A DNA stretch of 64,000 nt from VGKP01 sp964647695 (GCA_964647695.1 CAZYIS010000004.1:10915-74914), one strand, 5' to 3'; shown: positions 49,053 to 57,966, counted from the first letter of the stretch. The notes: generated from the sequence alone by a model not told the origin. A program made the numbers and translations.

Positions 49053-49112
49053 TTTAGTATATTTATATATCTTTAGTATATTCGGTATATACTGGTATGT
49101 GTTCCGTATATT
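49053..49112. promoter_or_regulatory. Repeated TTTAGTATATT elements upstream of the PhoU-like gene
   Basis: TTTAGTATATT occurs at 49053-49063 and 49072-49082 (19 apart), and TTCCGTATATT at 49102-49112. They lie 16-75 bases upstream of the ATG and overlap the TATA region, so they could be operator sites of the AbrB domain. Confidence 0.45.
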
Positions 49113-49232
49113 CTATACCTGAACCGTTGTTTATAACTGACACTAGGATATATAGTAGCCCTATAAAATATATGGACAATACTTATAGCCAAACCTCTAT
49201 TATTACCCTTAATTAGGTGTAGGAAACAAAAA

Positions 49233-49553
49233 ATGACCAACATCATAGAAGAAAAAACAGAAAATCTTGAAGAAAAGATTTGGGGAATAGGATTTGATGC
49301 AGTTTTCAAAGATATAAACATGCCCGCCGGATATATGGATGGATCTGAAACAGGAGCAGCCATTTGTGCCGATGGCTATTCCTATCAAAAAGCTAAAACC
49401 TTAGTTGAAGCTAGAGAAAAAGTAAAATTATTCATCAAAAGAACCTATGTTGAACCATTATTAAACATAGTCTACTATAATACTCATAAAGTAGAATTAA
49501 AAAATCTCCCTGAAGTTCAACACATAGTCGGATTAACTCAAAGATATGGATAA
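49233..49553 (+). CDS. 106-residue protein, function unknown
   Basis: A soluble alpha/beta protein divergent from the PhoU-like gene. It has an acidic helical start, a Gly-rich middle (MPAGYMDGSETGAAICADGY) and a basic helix (KAKTLVEAREKVKLFIKR). An AGGTG ribosome site lies about 15 bases before the ATG. No family is recognised. Sharing the control region with a phosphate regulator is the only hint. Confidence 0.6.
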   Translation: MTNIIEEKTENLEEKIWGIGFDAVFKDINMPAGYMDGSETGAAICADGYSYQKAKTLVEAREKVKLFIKRTYVEPLLNIVYYNTHKVELKNLPEVQHIVGLTQRYG

Positions 49554-50375
49554 TTATCTACCCAATTCAAGTCTTTCAACTAAATATTCAGGAAAAAGAA
49601 GTTTTCTCATTTTATTTTGAGTAGTTTCAAGATCATAGGGAACTCTAACAACTTCAATTTTCTTTTGTCCAGGATAATAAATAGCATATCCCGAAAGAGG
49701 ATTTCCATCCCTGGGCTGACCTACGCTAGGAATTACTGTAAGAGAAGATTTCATACCCATTAAATTAATATTTCTAGATTGTCTAGAGAAAGTTCTATCA
49801 AAATCCAAATAAATTTCACTTATATTCTTTAGATCACTTGAAACTTTAGGAGCATAATAAAATTGTGGCACATGTCTATGACCCACAAATCCATGCAATC
49901 CATCAAATTTAGCATGTTGAAAGAAACCCTCGGCCGCGTCTATTCTATTTCCAACATAATTCATGGCTGCAGGTCGGTAAGGAGTACTATGGGCAAATAT
50001 GGCTCCATCTATTTTTATATTTAAATTTGGATTTTCACATATCTGTTCCAATTTCTTTCTAGTTGTTTCATTAATATTTTTACTGGTCCATTGAAGAGCC
50101 CATTTAGCATTAGAATTATAATTAATATAATCATTTACATTCACCGAAATATCATGATTTCCCGGAAGATTAAAATCAGCAATATCAGTTACCTTCTTAA
50201 CCACTTCATTAGGATTTACCATGTAGCCTACCAAATCCCCCAGATTACCCAACAAGTCTAATTTACTATCCTTATCCTCTAAAAAAGAAGGATGATAATT
50301 TTTAGCCATATCTCCGATTACTGCATCCAATGCTTCTAGATTACCATGCACATCCGATATCATGAATATTCTCAT
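49554..50375 (-). CDS. Calcineurin-like metallophosphoesterase
   Basis: A 273-residue phosphodiesterase of the YfcE/MJ0936 type. The motifs are in order: ISDVHGNLEAL (Asp8, His10), GNLGDLVGY, LPGNHD, a late FAHSTPY and VGHRHVPQ. These bind two metal ions. Likely substrates are nucleotides or phosphodiesters. The C-terminal 80 residues carry extra strands. It has its own minus-strand promoter. Confidence 0.88.
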   Translation of the reverse strand: MRIFMISDVHGNLEALDAVIGDMAKNYHPSFLEDKDSKLDLLGNLGDLVGYMVNPNEVVKKVTDIADFNLPGNHDISVNVNDYINYNSNAKWALQWTSKNINETTRKKLEQICENPNLNIKIDGAIFAHSTPYRPAAMNYVGNRIDAAEGFFQHAKFDGLHGFVGHRHVPQFYYAPKVSSDLKNISEIYLDFDRTFSRQSRNINLMGMKSSLTVIPSVGQPRDGNPLSGYAIYYPGQKKIEVVRVPYDLETTQNKMRKLLFPEYLVERLELGR

Positions 50376-50458
50376 AAAAATAATCCATGACCCTTATTTT
50401 TAATCTTTTGCAATATACTAATAAATAACCTTAAAACCCCTCATTTCTAGGTTTTACT

Positions 50459-51421
50459 ATGATACCTGAAATGAAACCAGCATTTAAGGAAAGGATGGAG
50501 GCCCTAATGCCAAAAAAGGAAGATTTTGCTGCCTACAGCGAAATAATCCACAAAGTACCTAGAAACTTCATTAGATGTAATACTCTTAAGATATCAGCCG
50601 ATGAACTTATAGAAAGATTATCTAAAAAATGGAATGTCATCCAACCCTACCCAGAACATAAAGAAATAATTCTCATTGATCAGGATTTACTTCCAGGAGA
50701 ACTAGGTAACAGCATAGAACATGTGTTAGGTTATTACTATGTCCAAGAAGTTTGCTCCATGATGTCCGTCATTGCTCTAGATCCAAAACCTGGTGAATTA
50801 GTTCTAGATCTTTGTGCATCTCCAGGATCAAAAACTACTCAAATAGCTGCAAAAATGGAAAACACTGGAACTCTAATCGCCAACGATCTTAAAATGGATA
50901 GAATTGCAATCCTCGCTTCAAATCTAGAAAGAGCTGGAGTTTCCAATGCCATTGTAACTAAAAATGATGCCATTGCTCTAAGTGAAAGACTTTCAAAAAA
51001 CAATTTCAAATTTGATAAAATATTATTAGATGCTCCCTGCTCTGGTGAAGGCACATTAAGAAGTTCCAGCAAAACATTTTTAATTTGGAATGAAAAAGTT
51101 GTTAACAAACTATCTAGATTACAAAAGAAAATGATAGCCGAAGCACTAAAGTGTCTAAAGGTTGGAGGCACTCTTGTTTATTCCACCTGCACCCATGGTC
51201 CTGAAGAAAACGAACACGTAGTTAACTTTGCTCTTCAAAACTTCCCAGTTAAAGTTGAATCCATCAAATTACCATTAAAGTGCAGACCTGGCGTTACCAA
51301 GTGGGGAACCGAAGAATATAGAAAAGAAGTTACCCATACCTGCAGAATCTATCCCCAGGATAACGATAGTGAAGGATTTTTTGTTAGCAAACTAACTCTT
51401 TTGGAGGAAATTAAAAAATGA
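50459..51421 (+). CDS. NOL1/NOP2/Sun-family RNA m5C methyltransferase
   Basis: A 320-residue enzyme that methylates cytosine C5 in tRNA or rRNA. The SAM loop is DLCASPGSKTTQIAA, the catalytic Cys pair lies in DAPCSGEGT (motif IV) and STCTHGPEEN (motif VI). The N-terminal extension of about 100 residues fits archaeal RsmB/Trm4 enzymes. No RNA-binding PUA domain is fused; a separate PUA-like protein is two genes downstream in the same overlapping operon. Confidence 0.9.
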   Translation: MIPEMKPAFKERMEALMPKKEDFAAYSEIIHKVPRNFIRCNTLKISADELIERLSKKWNVIQPYPEHKEIILIDQDLLPGELGNSIEHVLGYYYVQEVCSMMSVIALDPKPGELVLDLCASPGSKTTQIAAKMENTGTLIANDLKMDRIAILASNLERAGVSNAIVTKNDAIALSERLSKNNFKFDKILLDAPCSGEGTLRSSSKTFLIWNEKVVNKLSRLQKKMIAEALKCLKVGGTLVYSTCTHGPEENEHVVNFALQNFPVKVESIKLPLKCRPGVTKWGTEEYRKEVTHTCRIYPQDNDSEGFFVSKLTLLEEIKK

Positions 51422-51876
51422 TAATCCAAAAAGCAATTCCATCCCAGGCTGAAGAAATATCCAAACTAAGAATAGATTCTATGAATAAATTAAATTCCAA
51501 AGATCACACCAAAGAAGAAATGATCTACCTAATAGGTAGACAAACCCCTGAAGAATTAAAAAAGAAAATAGAATCAAGACCTTTCTTTGTAGCCCTGGAA
51601 AATAATAAAATTATAGGTTCCATTGATCTAGAGGATAATGAAATTAAAGGCCTCTATGTTTTATCATCTGAAATTAAAAAAGGTCTAGGAACCAAATTAC
51701 TTTCCCACATGGAAAAGCTAGGAAAGAAAAATGGAATTAAAGTAATGAACATCTGTTCCACCAAATCAGCAATCCCCTTCTATGAAAAAAATGGTTACAA
51801 ACTAGTTGAAATAAGAAAAGAAATGAAAAAGGGAATAATGATGACTTTCCATCTTATGGAAAAGGAGTTAACCTAA
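51418..51876 (+). CDS. GNAT-family N-acetyltransferase
   Basis: A 152-residue acetyltransferase. The fold landmarks are the strand pair KIIGSIDLEDNEIKGLYV, the acetyl-CoA loop KKGLGTKLLSHMEKL (motif A, R/QxxGxG/A form) and IPFYEKNGYK near the end. The substrate is unknown. It overlaps the methyltransferase by 4 bases (ATGA) and the next gene by 1 base, so the three are translated in series. Confidence 0.88.
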   Translation: MIIQKAIPSQAEEISKLRIDSMNKLNSKDHTKEEMIYLIGRQTPEELKKKIESRPFFVALENNKIIGSIDLEDNEIKGLYVLSSEIKKGLGTKLLSHMEKLGKKNGIKVMNICSTKSAIPFYEKNGYKLVEIRKEMKKGIMMTFHLMEKELT

Positions 51877-52358
51877 TGCACGTCCATTTCATAAAAACCC
51901 CTGAGAAAAGAGATATAATCGAACAACTTAATGGCCAATTCGGAGTTACCGACCTACCCTACCTACTAATTGAATCAGGAAAAGAAAAAATAAGGGCATT
52001 CTCCGGTTCTTTATCCAAAGATGAAATAGCCAAACTCTCTGAAATTGCTCATATTGAACTAATTGGTATGTATCTAATTAAAAAAGAATCCGATATGAGA
52101 CTAAGTTTAGACGCAACAAACGTTCTACAGAAACAAATAACCAAAAATATTATTGATCTTAGCGATGCAGAATATGAACTCTGGGTAAGAGGCACCGATC
52201 TAGATATGAAAAAACCAAGAGGAACCTATGTAATGAAATATAAATCCGATTTCGTTGGCTGTGGTAGATCCAATGAACTATGTCTATTCAATTATATGCC
52301 TAAAGACAGAAGATTAAAGAATACAATAAAAAAACCAGTAGTACCAAATTCTATTTAA
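51876..52358 (+). CDS. PUA-like RNA-binding protein
   Basis: The 160 residues end in a PUA-like domain: YELWVRGTDLDMKKPRGTYV, then KYKSDFVGCGRSNE and LFNYMPKDRRLK. This follows the form of RsmF/NIP7-type C-terminal domains that bind RNA for methyltransferases. Being in the same overlapping operon as an m5C methyltransferase without such a domain, it is a good candidate for its separate RNA-binding subunit. This role is inference. Confidence 0.7.
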   Translation: MHVHFIKTPEKRDIIEQLNGQFGVTDLPYLLIESGKEKIRAFSGSLSKDEIAKLSEIAHIELIGMYLIKKESDMRLSLDATNVLQKQITKNIIDLSDAEYELWVRGTDLDMKKPRGTYVMKYKSDFVGCGRSNELCLFNYMPKDRRLKNTIKKPVVPNSI

Positions 52359-52380
52359 ACCCCTAAAATAATTAACTAAT

Positions 52381-53400
52381 ATGACAGAAAAACAATACGG
52401 CGGATCCAAGAACTACGGCTCCAAAGGCACAATTTCATCCAAAACTGATTCCAGTGTTTCCATAGTTAAACCTACTAAAAAAATAGATTCAGAAGATGAA
52501 GAAACTTCCGAATTAACTCCTGAAAATATTGAAAAACTAAAGAAAGCAGGAGCCATTGCAAGACAAGTAATAAACTATGCTAAATCATTTATTAAAAAAG
52601 ATACTCCACTCTTGGAAATAGCAGAAAAAATAGAAGCAAAGATTGTTGAACTTGGTGGAAAACCCGCATTTCCAGTTAATCTTTCCATAAATGAAGTTGC
52701 AGCCCACTCCACTCCAAGTTTTAATGACTCTTCTCTAGCCTATGGTCTATTGAAAGTAGACATTGGAGTTCATATTGATGGATTTGTAGCTGACACTGCC
52801 TTCTCTCTTGATCTAGATAACAATGAAGAAAATAAAAATTTGATTAAAGCAGCCGAATCTGCATTGAATGAAGCAACCAAAATATTTTCTCTCAATGTAA
52901 AAATCAGAAATATTGGAGCAGCCGTTGAAAAGGAAATAACTAAACTTGGTTACAATCCCATAGCCAATCTATCCGGCCATTCCATTGAACAAAATAATCT
53001 CCATGCCGGTATGACCATACCTAATTTTGACACTGGCCAAGATATCGAAATACCTGAAGGAGTTTATGCCATAGAACCTTTTGCCACCACGGGCCTAGGC
53101 TCAGTAAGAGATGGAAAAACCTCAGGAATATATCGCCTAGAAAAATCCGGAAACGTAAGAGACCTATTCGCCCGTGAAGTGTTACAATATATTGAAGATG
53201 AATATGGGACTCTTCCCTTCTGCAGTCGTTGGATATACAAAAAATTCAGCTCCCGTGGTTTGCTCGCCCTAAGAAGAATCGAAGAAGCAGGCCTGTTCCA
53301 TCATTATACCCAACTTATTGAAAACGGAAAGGGCAAAGTCGCCCAGGCCGAACACACAATTATTCTAACGGGAAAAGAAAAAATAATTACAACTTTATAA
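52381..53400 (+). CDS. map: Methionine aminopeptidase type II with N-terminal extension
   Basis: This enzyme removes the initiator Met from new proteins. The pita-bread fold has the five metal ligands: two Asp in VDIGVHIDG-FVADTA, His in LSGHSIEQ, Glu in YAIEPFAT and Glu in VAQAEHTI. The helical insert (residues about 215-275) is that of type II. The first 45 residues are a Ser/Lys-rich, disordered extension (KQYGGSKNYGSKG), longer than usual in archaea and reminiscent of eukaryotic MetAP2 tails. Confidence 0.94.
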   Translation: MTEKQYGGSKNYGSKGTISSKTDSSVSIVKPTKKIDSEDEETSELTPENIEKLKKAGAIARQVINYAKSFIKKDTPLLEIAEKIEAKIVELGGKPAFPVNLSINEVAAHSTPSFNDSSLAYGLLKVDIGVHIDGFVADTAFSLDLDNNEENKNLIKAAESALNEATKIFSLNVKIRNIGAAVEKEITKLGYNPIANLSGHSIEQNNLHAGMTIPNFDTGQDIEIPEGVYAIEPFATTGLGSVRDGKTSGIYRLEKSGNVRDLFAREVLQYIEDEYGTLPFCSRWIYKKFSSRGLLALRRIEEAGLFHHYTQLIENGKGKVAQAEHTIILTGKEKIITTL

Positions 53401-53450
53401 AAAGAGGGGGGTGATGGTAAAGAATAACCTCAAAATTCTAAAAAATAAAT

Positions 53451-53987
53451 ATGATTGATAATATACTAATAAAAAGAAGAGAAAAAGAAGCATTTGATTC
53501 AATTATGGATTCCGATTTAGAATGGATTGGATTACTTGGAGCAGAAAAAACAACAGAGGGTTTTTTAGTTACCGAGAGCAAGTTAATAGAACAAGCAGAA
53601 AATCGCGCTTCTTTACTACAGCTCGAAGATTATTGTAAATATTTATCAGAAAAAAAGGCAATAATAATTGATTTTCATTCACATAGTAGGAAAAATGGAA
53701 AAATTATTATGCCTTATGATCCTTATTGGTCTGTTGGAAGAAAAATGTCTCAAAATTTAACTAGTGGAACAATTTATAATAATTTTTATATATCGAAAAA
53801 TGAAAAAGCAGATAGTGATGTTATAGAGTATTTACAATTAATAGGAATACAATATGCAATTTTTGCACACCCATCATTTAAATCGGAAGGTAATATTATG
53901 ACTTCTGACAAAATACAATTAACAGGTTATAAATATAACTCTGAATCTCTTGGAAGAGTTTTAGAAATACCTTTAAAAATAATTTAA
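53451..53987 (+). CDS. JAB/MPN-like putative metalloprotease
   Basis: A 178-residue protein with a possible JAMM zinc site: an early Glu in LGAEK, HSHSRKNGKIIMPYD near residue 76 (His-x-His followed about ten residues later by Asp), and surrounding hydrophobic strands (IIIDFHSH). JAB proteases remove ubiquitin-like or SAMP tags. The spacing is slightly longer than the standard HxHx10D with a Ser, so it may be an inactive MPN domain. Its neighbour cdc48 works with ubiquitin-like systems elsewhere. Confidence 0.5.
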   Translation: MIDNILIKRREKEAFDSIMDSDLEWIGLLGAEKTTEGFLVTESKLIEQAENRASLLQLEDYCKYLSEKKAIIIDFHSHSRKNGKIIMPYDPYWSVGRKMSQNLTSGTIYNNFYISKNEKADSDVIEYLQLIGIQYAIFAHPSFKSEGNIMTSDKIQLTGYKYNSESLGRVLEIPLKII

Positions 53988-53994
53988 AATAAAA

Positions 53995-56538
53995 TTATCC
54001 AGTATAAATCGGACCTACTTCCAATCCTGACTTGGCACTCTTCAAATAATAATCTTCAAGTTTCTTATATCTCTTGGCAGTATCTGGAGATACGGAAGGT
54101 TGTACTCTCTTCAATGCTTCGTCAAAGTCAACTTTACTTACAATGCTCTTCTTATTTCTCAGAGCATTCATTGCAGCTTCCATTACAAGTCCTTCTATAT
54201 CTGCCCCTACAAATCCTTCAGTAACATGCACCAGATCATCTATAATTACATCTTTGTCCAATGGAGTATTCTTAGTATGTACTTTTAATATTTCCTTTCT
54301 TGATTCAGTATCAGGAACATCCACCAGAATTATTCTATCAAATCTTCCAGGTCTAAGCAAAGCAGGATCCAACATATCAGGTCTGTTAGTTGCCGCAATT
54401 ATTGTAACATCTTTCAATCCTTCTAATCCATCCATTTCTGTAAGAAGCTGATTCAATACTCTTTCAGTTACTTTTGTTCCCTGTTCTACTCCTCTTCTTC
54501 CTGCCAGTGCGTCTATTTCATCAAAGAATATTACGCAAGGACTTACTTGTCTAGCTCTTTCAAATACTTTTCTTACTCCTTCTTCGGATTTTCCGACCCA
54601 CATGGAAAGTAGCGATGGTCCTTTAACGTTTATGAAATTAGCTTCAGATTCCTTTGCCACAGCTTTTGCCAAAAGAGTTTTACCAGTTCCCGGAGGACCA
54701 TATAATAATATGCCTCTTGGAGGTCTTATGCCAAGTTTCTTGAAATCTTCTGCTCTTGTAATTGGCCATTCCACTGCTTCCTTCAATGCTTGTTTAGTTT
54801 TATCCAAACCACCAATATCAGCCCAGCCAATGTTTGGAGCTTCAACCAAAACTTCTCTCATTGCAGAAGGTCTAACAACTTTCAATGACTCTTCAAAGTC
54901 ATCCATGGTAATAATTATTTTATCCAAAACTTCTTTAGGAATTTCCTTATCCTCTTCAAGTTTTAAGCTTGGAAGCAATTTTCTAAGCACATTCATTGCT
55001 GCTTCCTTTGTCAATGCCGATAGATCTGCTCCTACGAATCCATGAGTTCTTCCGGCCAAATCTTCCAATGAACCTTCCTTAAATATGGATTTCAAAGCAT
55101 CCTGATCTCTATTAGGCATACTTCTCAATATTTTTTCATCTTTTTTATCTTCTCCACTAAATTGCAATGCCCATGGTTTAAGATATCCTAATTCCTTATC
55201 CAACTCAGCCATACTTTCACTATTTTCTTTTTTCTTTTCAGCAATGATTACTTTTTTTGATTCATCTTCTAAAACTTTTAAATCCTGTATCAGTTTATTG
55301 ATTCTTCTATCCAAGTAACTCTTCTTTATATCTGCCACAAAAGGCATGTTTCTCGAATGTATTTTCAAAATATTCAATCTTGCAACCTTATCAGGCACAG
55401 AAATCTCCACTTCCCTATCAAATCTTCCAGGTCTTCTCAATGCAGGATCAATAGAATTAATTCTGTTGGTTGCTCCAATAACCACAACTCTTCCTCTGTT
55501 TTTCAAACCATCCATCATAGTCAACAATTGCGAAACTACTCTTCTCTCCACTTCTCCAGTTACGTCTTCTCTCTTTGGAGCTAGTGCATCAATCTCATCT
55601 ATGAAAATAATAGAAGGTGCATTCTTTTCTGCTTCTTCGAAAATATCTCTAACCTTCTTTTCCGATTCTCCATAAAACTTACTCATTACTTCCGGCCCAT
55701 TAAGCAAAATAAAGTTAGCTTCAGATTCATTTGCCACTGCTTTAGCCAATAATGTCTTACCTGTTCCTGGAGGACCATGCAACAGAACTCCCTTTGGAGG
55801 TTCTATACCTAATTTATCGAATATTTCTGGATGCTTTAATGGCAGCTCAACCATTTCTCTAATTTTCTTAACTTCATCCGTCAATCCACCAATATCTTCA
55901 TAGGTAACATCCGGAACATTATCTTCACTTATTTCTACAGATTTATTATTCAAAGTAACTTCAGTGTTTTCATTTATTACACAAGCCTGAGCAGGGTTTG
56001 TATTTACCACCATGAATTTTATCTGCTGGAATCCTGAAAATCCAAAATTACCAAATATATCTCCCAAATCTCCTCCAAACATATCTGCAAATCCTTCGCC
56101 CATCAAATCTTTTCTTCTTTGAACTCCACCAAGAGAAATAATATCTCCCTTGACTATGGCTCTTCCCAATAATCCATTCTTAAGCATTTCCGGATCTGCA
56201 TGAACCATTATTCCTGCCTGTGCGGGAGCAATGGTGACCTTTTGTGCAGCCCTTACCACACCTTTCTTAACTACTACTGTTTCTCCAACTCCCGTCTTTG
56301 CATTTTTTCTAATAAGACCATCAATTCTAATTATTCCTTCTCCCACATCTGCAGGGTAAGCTCTGTCCACAATAGCCACAGTTTCTCTCTGACCTTTAAT
56401 AGAAATAATATCTCCTCTGCTTAATTCCAAACTCTTCATAAGATTAGGATCTATTCTAGCAATACCCTTATATGCATCATCCTGTAGCGCCTCCACTACC
56501 TTTAGCTTAATAAAATCATTATTTGTTCCCTTAATCAT
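53995..56538 (-). CDS. cdc48: Cdc48/VAT AAA+ unfoldase with a coiled insert in D1
   Basis: The 847-residue protein pulls substrates apart for degradation. The N domain (1-205) has a Gly/Phe-rich insert at about 147-172. D1 has Walker A GPPGTGKT at 255-262 and Walker B FIDEID; D2 has Walker A at 614-621 and FFDEIDALA. Between residues about 403 and 487, D1 carries an extra stretch of about 85 residues, rich in Lys/Glu and coiled-coil-like, where most homologues have about 10. It follows a zinc-ribbon/AbrB protein with an ATGA overlap. Confidence 0.95.
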   Translation of the reverse strand: MIKGTNNDFIKLKVVEALQDDAYKGIARIDPNLMKSLELSRGDIISIKGQRETVAIVDRAYPADVGEGIIRIDGLIRKNAKTGVGETVVVKKGVVRAAQKVTIAPAQAGIMVHADPEMLKNGLLGRAIVKGDIISLGGVQRRKDLMGEGFADMFGGDLGDIFGNFGFSGFQQIKFMVVNTNPAQACVINENTEVTLNNKSVEISEDNVPDVTYEDIGGLTDEVKKIREMVELPLKHPEIFDKLGIEPPKGVLLHGPPGTGKTLLAKAVANESEANFILLNGPEVMSKFYGESEKKVRDIFEEAEKNAPSIIFIDEIDALAPKREDVTGEVERRVVSQLLTMMDGLKNRGRVVVIGATNRINSIDPALRRPGRFDREVEISVPDKVARLNILKIHSRNMPFVADIKKSYLDRRINKLIQDLKVLEDESKKVIIAEKKKENSESMAELDKELGYLKPWALQFSGEDKKDEKILRSMPNRDQDALKSIFKEGSLEDLAGRTHGFVGADLSALTKEAAMNVLRKLLPSLKLEEDKEIPKEVLDKIIITMDDFEESLKVVRPSAMREVLVEAPNIGWADIGGLDKTKQALKEAVEWPITRAEDFKKLGIRPPRGILLYGPPGTGKTLLAKAVAKESEANFINVKGPSLLSMWVGKSEEGVRKVFERARQVSPCVIFFDEIDALAGRRGVEQGTKVTERVLNQLLTEMDGLEGLKDVTIIAATNRPDMLDPALLRPGRFDRIILVDVPDTESRKEILKVHTKNTPLDKDVIIDDLVHVTEGFVGADIEGLVMEAAMNALRNKKSIVSKVDFDEALKRVQPSVSPDTAKRYKKLEDYYLKSAKSGLEVGPIYTG

Positions 56539-57101
56539 TGTTTTCCTCCGAATGTTCTTCTTCTCATTTTTTTAATTCTCATACCTCTAATGCCTTTTTC
56601 AGGATCATTTAAATTTTCCTGCTCCACAATATCTATATTGCCTCTTCCATCATTCTTCACTCTTCTTTTAACTCTTCCATTATCCATCTGCTGTTCTTGA
56701 TTTTCACTCTCTTCAGCCATTACATTATTAACTCCCTCAAATCCATCCTCATCATCAAAAAATCCTAGTTTTAAAGTATTAAAATCATCAAACCATAATC
56801 TAACCATATCATCCATGCTTCTATGCATTTCTCTTTGTCTATCGGACATAAAATCAATTATTTCCTTAGGAATAGATATGGCATGACTATTACCCACCAT
56901 TCTCAACTTAACATTAAACTTCTTATCCTTAAGATCATTAAAATGATCCATGCCATTTAAATCGGCTGGATGAATTATTTGATCGCCACATTTAGCACAT
57001 TGAATCGCTCTTAGTTCAAGACCATTTTTATTTACTATAATTGGTTTCATCTTGATGTTGCATTTCTTGCATAGAATCGTAGCGTCAAATATATCCGTCA
57101 T
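56535..57101 (-). CDS. Zinc-ribbon/AbrB-like protein coupled to cdc48
   Basis: The 188 residues begin with a zinc ribbon (CKKC at 11-14 and CAKC at 35-38). Residues 63-83 (FNVKLRMVGNSHAISIPKEI) are an AbrB/SpoVT swapped-hairpin DNA-binding motif. The second half is acidic then basic (KRRVKNDGRG, and RRRTFGGKQ at the end) and probably disordered. It precedes cdc48 in the operon with a 4-base overlap and is a candidate repressor of that operon. An inverted repeat sits at the promoter. Confidence 0.75.
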   Translation of the reverse strand: MTDIFDATILCKKCNIKMKPIIVNKNGLELRAIQCAKCGDQIIHPADLNGMDHFNDLKDKKFNVKLRMVGNSHAISIPKEIIDFMSDRQREMHRSMDDMVRLWFDDFNTLKLGFFDDEDGFEGVNNVMAEESENQEQQMDNGRVKRRVKNDGRGNIDIVEQENLNDPEKGIRGMRIKKMRRRTFGGKQ

Positions 57102-57119
57102 TTTTTGTTATGTTTGTAA

Positions 57120-57140
57120 GTGTTTACCTTACGTATACAC
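57120..57140. promoter_or_regulatory. Inverted repeat at the cdc48-operon promoter
   Basis: GTGTTTAC and GTATACAC (5-base spacer, one mismatch) lie between the minus-strand TATA box (about 57147-57160) and the ATG at 57101, near the expected transcription start. The first gene encodes an AbrB-type protein that could bind here. Confidence 0.45.
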
Positions 57141-57198
57141 ATAAAAGATATACTATTTAAACTTTATGCAACTCGGTTACATACTAAAAACCTAATAG

Positions 57199-57702
57199 TT
57201 ATTTGGATGATTTGTTTTCAAGAGATTTTAAAAAATCATCGATTTCATTATTATTTCTTAAAATAATTATCTTATTATTGTATTGTGAATAAAGATGAGA
57301 GATTTCATTATGGTTTTTATATTTTTGAGACCAATATAGCAACTTTATTAAATCTGAAAATGGCCTATCATTATACTTCTTTCTAAATGAAATTTCTCTT
57401 TTTATAACTCTTAAAATCAGGTTTATTCTACGAGACTTTAATACTATGATTGTTTTTGCTTTTTTTAAGGCAGGATCAATATATCTTTCAGAATAAATGC
57501 CATCCAGTATCCAGTTCTTATTTTTTAAGAACTTTTTTGAACTTTTATCTGCTTTTTCCTGAGAAAAACCAATTTTAAAGTCTTTTGAATATCTAAAATC
57601 ATCTATACTTTTATTTTTTATTTTAAGAATTTTTCCAATTTTCTTAGCTAAAGTAGTCTTACCACTACCTCCTGCACCAATAATAAGAATTCTTGTATTC
57701 AT
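57199..57702 (-). CDS. P-loop kinase-like protein (FlaR/topology modulation type)
   Basis: A 167-residue nucleotide kinase fold with Walker A GAGGSGKTT near residue 8, a DDF motif near 38, WILDGIYSERYIDPAL near 73, and a Lys/Arg-rich lid (RRINLILRVIKREISFRKKY). This arrangement fits the FlaR/'DNA topology modulation' family, whose substrate is unsettled. The gene has its own promoter. High Lys/Asn content matches the genome's AT bias. Confidence 0.8.
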   Translation of the reverse strand: MNTRILIIGAGGSGKTTLAKKIGKILKIKNKSIDDFRYSKDFKIGFSQEKADKSSKKFLKNKNWILDGIYSERYIDPALKKAKTIIVLKSRRINLILRVIKREISFRKKYNDRPFSDLIKLLYWSQKYKNHNEISHLYSQYNNKIIILRNNNEIDDFLKSLENKSSK

Positions 57703-57726
57703 ACAATAAAATATATTTTAAGATTT

Positions 57727-57966
57727 TTAACCCTTTCTGTAAACTACTACGGAATATTTCACAACCTCATTCAAAGGATCATTTTGTAATGATGGACCAT
57801 CAATCTTTGTGCTAAGGTTAGGTATATCTAATGAATCAAAAGCTCTTTTATATTCTATTGCAGAAGAATTATCAAGGTCTAACACTCTAAACGAGGAAAT
57901 TCCTATATTGAAAATATCTTTTGTTGTTTGTTCAAGCTCGCCTAAAGTTAATCTTAATCCAGACAT
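57727..57966 (-). CDS. 79-residue protein, function unknown
   Basis: A small soluble protein with an amphipathic N-terminal helix (LTLGELEQTTKDIFNIG) and a strand-rich end (VVKYSVVVYRKG). No family is recognised. A TTTAAATA-like box on the minus strand lies about 27 bases upstream of the ATG, supporting it as a leaderless gene. Confidence 0.55.
   Translation of the reverse strand: MSGLRLTLGELEQTTKDIFNIGISSFRVLDLDNSSAIEYKRAFDSLDIPNLSTKIDGPSLQNDPLNEVVKYSVVVYRKG

Noticed and set aside
49073..49363. Minus-strand 96-codon frame in the PhoU-like promoter
   Set aside because: It overlaps the 49233 gene and the repeat-rich promoter; its translation is mostly Ser/Tyr/Ile without any domain.
53414..53458. 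Short coding frame with a strong purine-rich site upstream of the JAB-like gene
   Set aside because: The 14-codon product is Lys/Asn-rich and overlaps the next start; no promoter spacing supports it.
53995..54010. Proteasome-docking HbYX end on Cdc48
   Set aside because: The protein ends Ile-Tyr-Thr-Gly, one residue too long for a C-terminal hydrophobic-Tyr-any motif.
55346..55675. Long plus-strand frames opposite cdc48
   Set aside because: They mirror the conserved AAA+ coding sequence on the minus strand and have low-complexity Ser/Leu products with no start signals.
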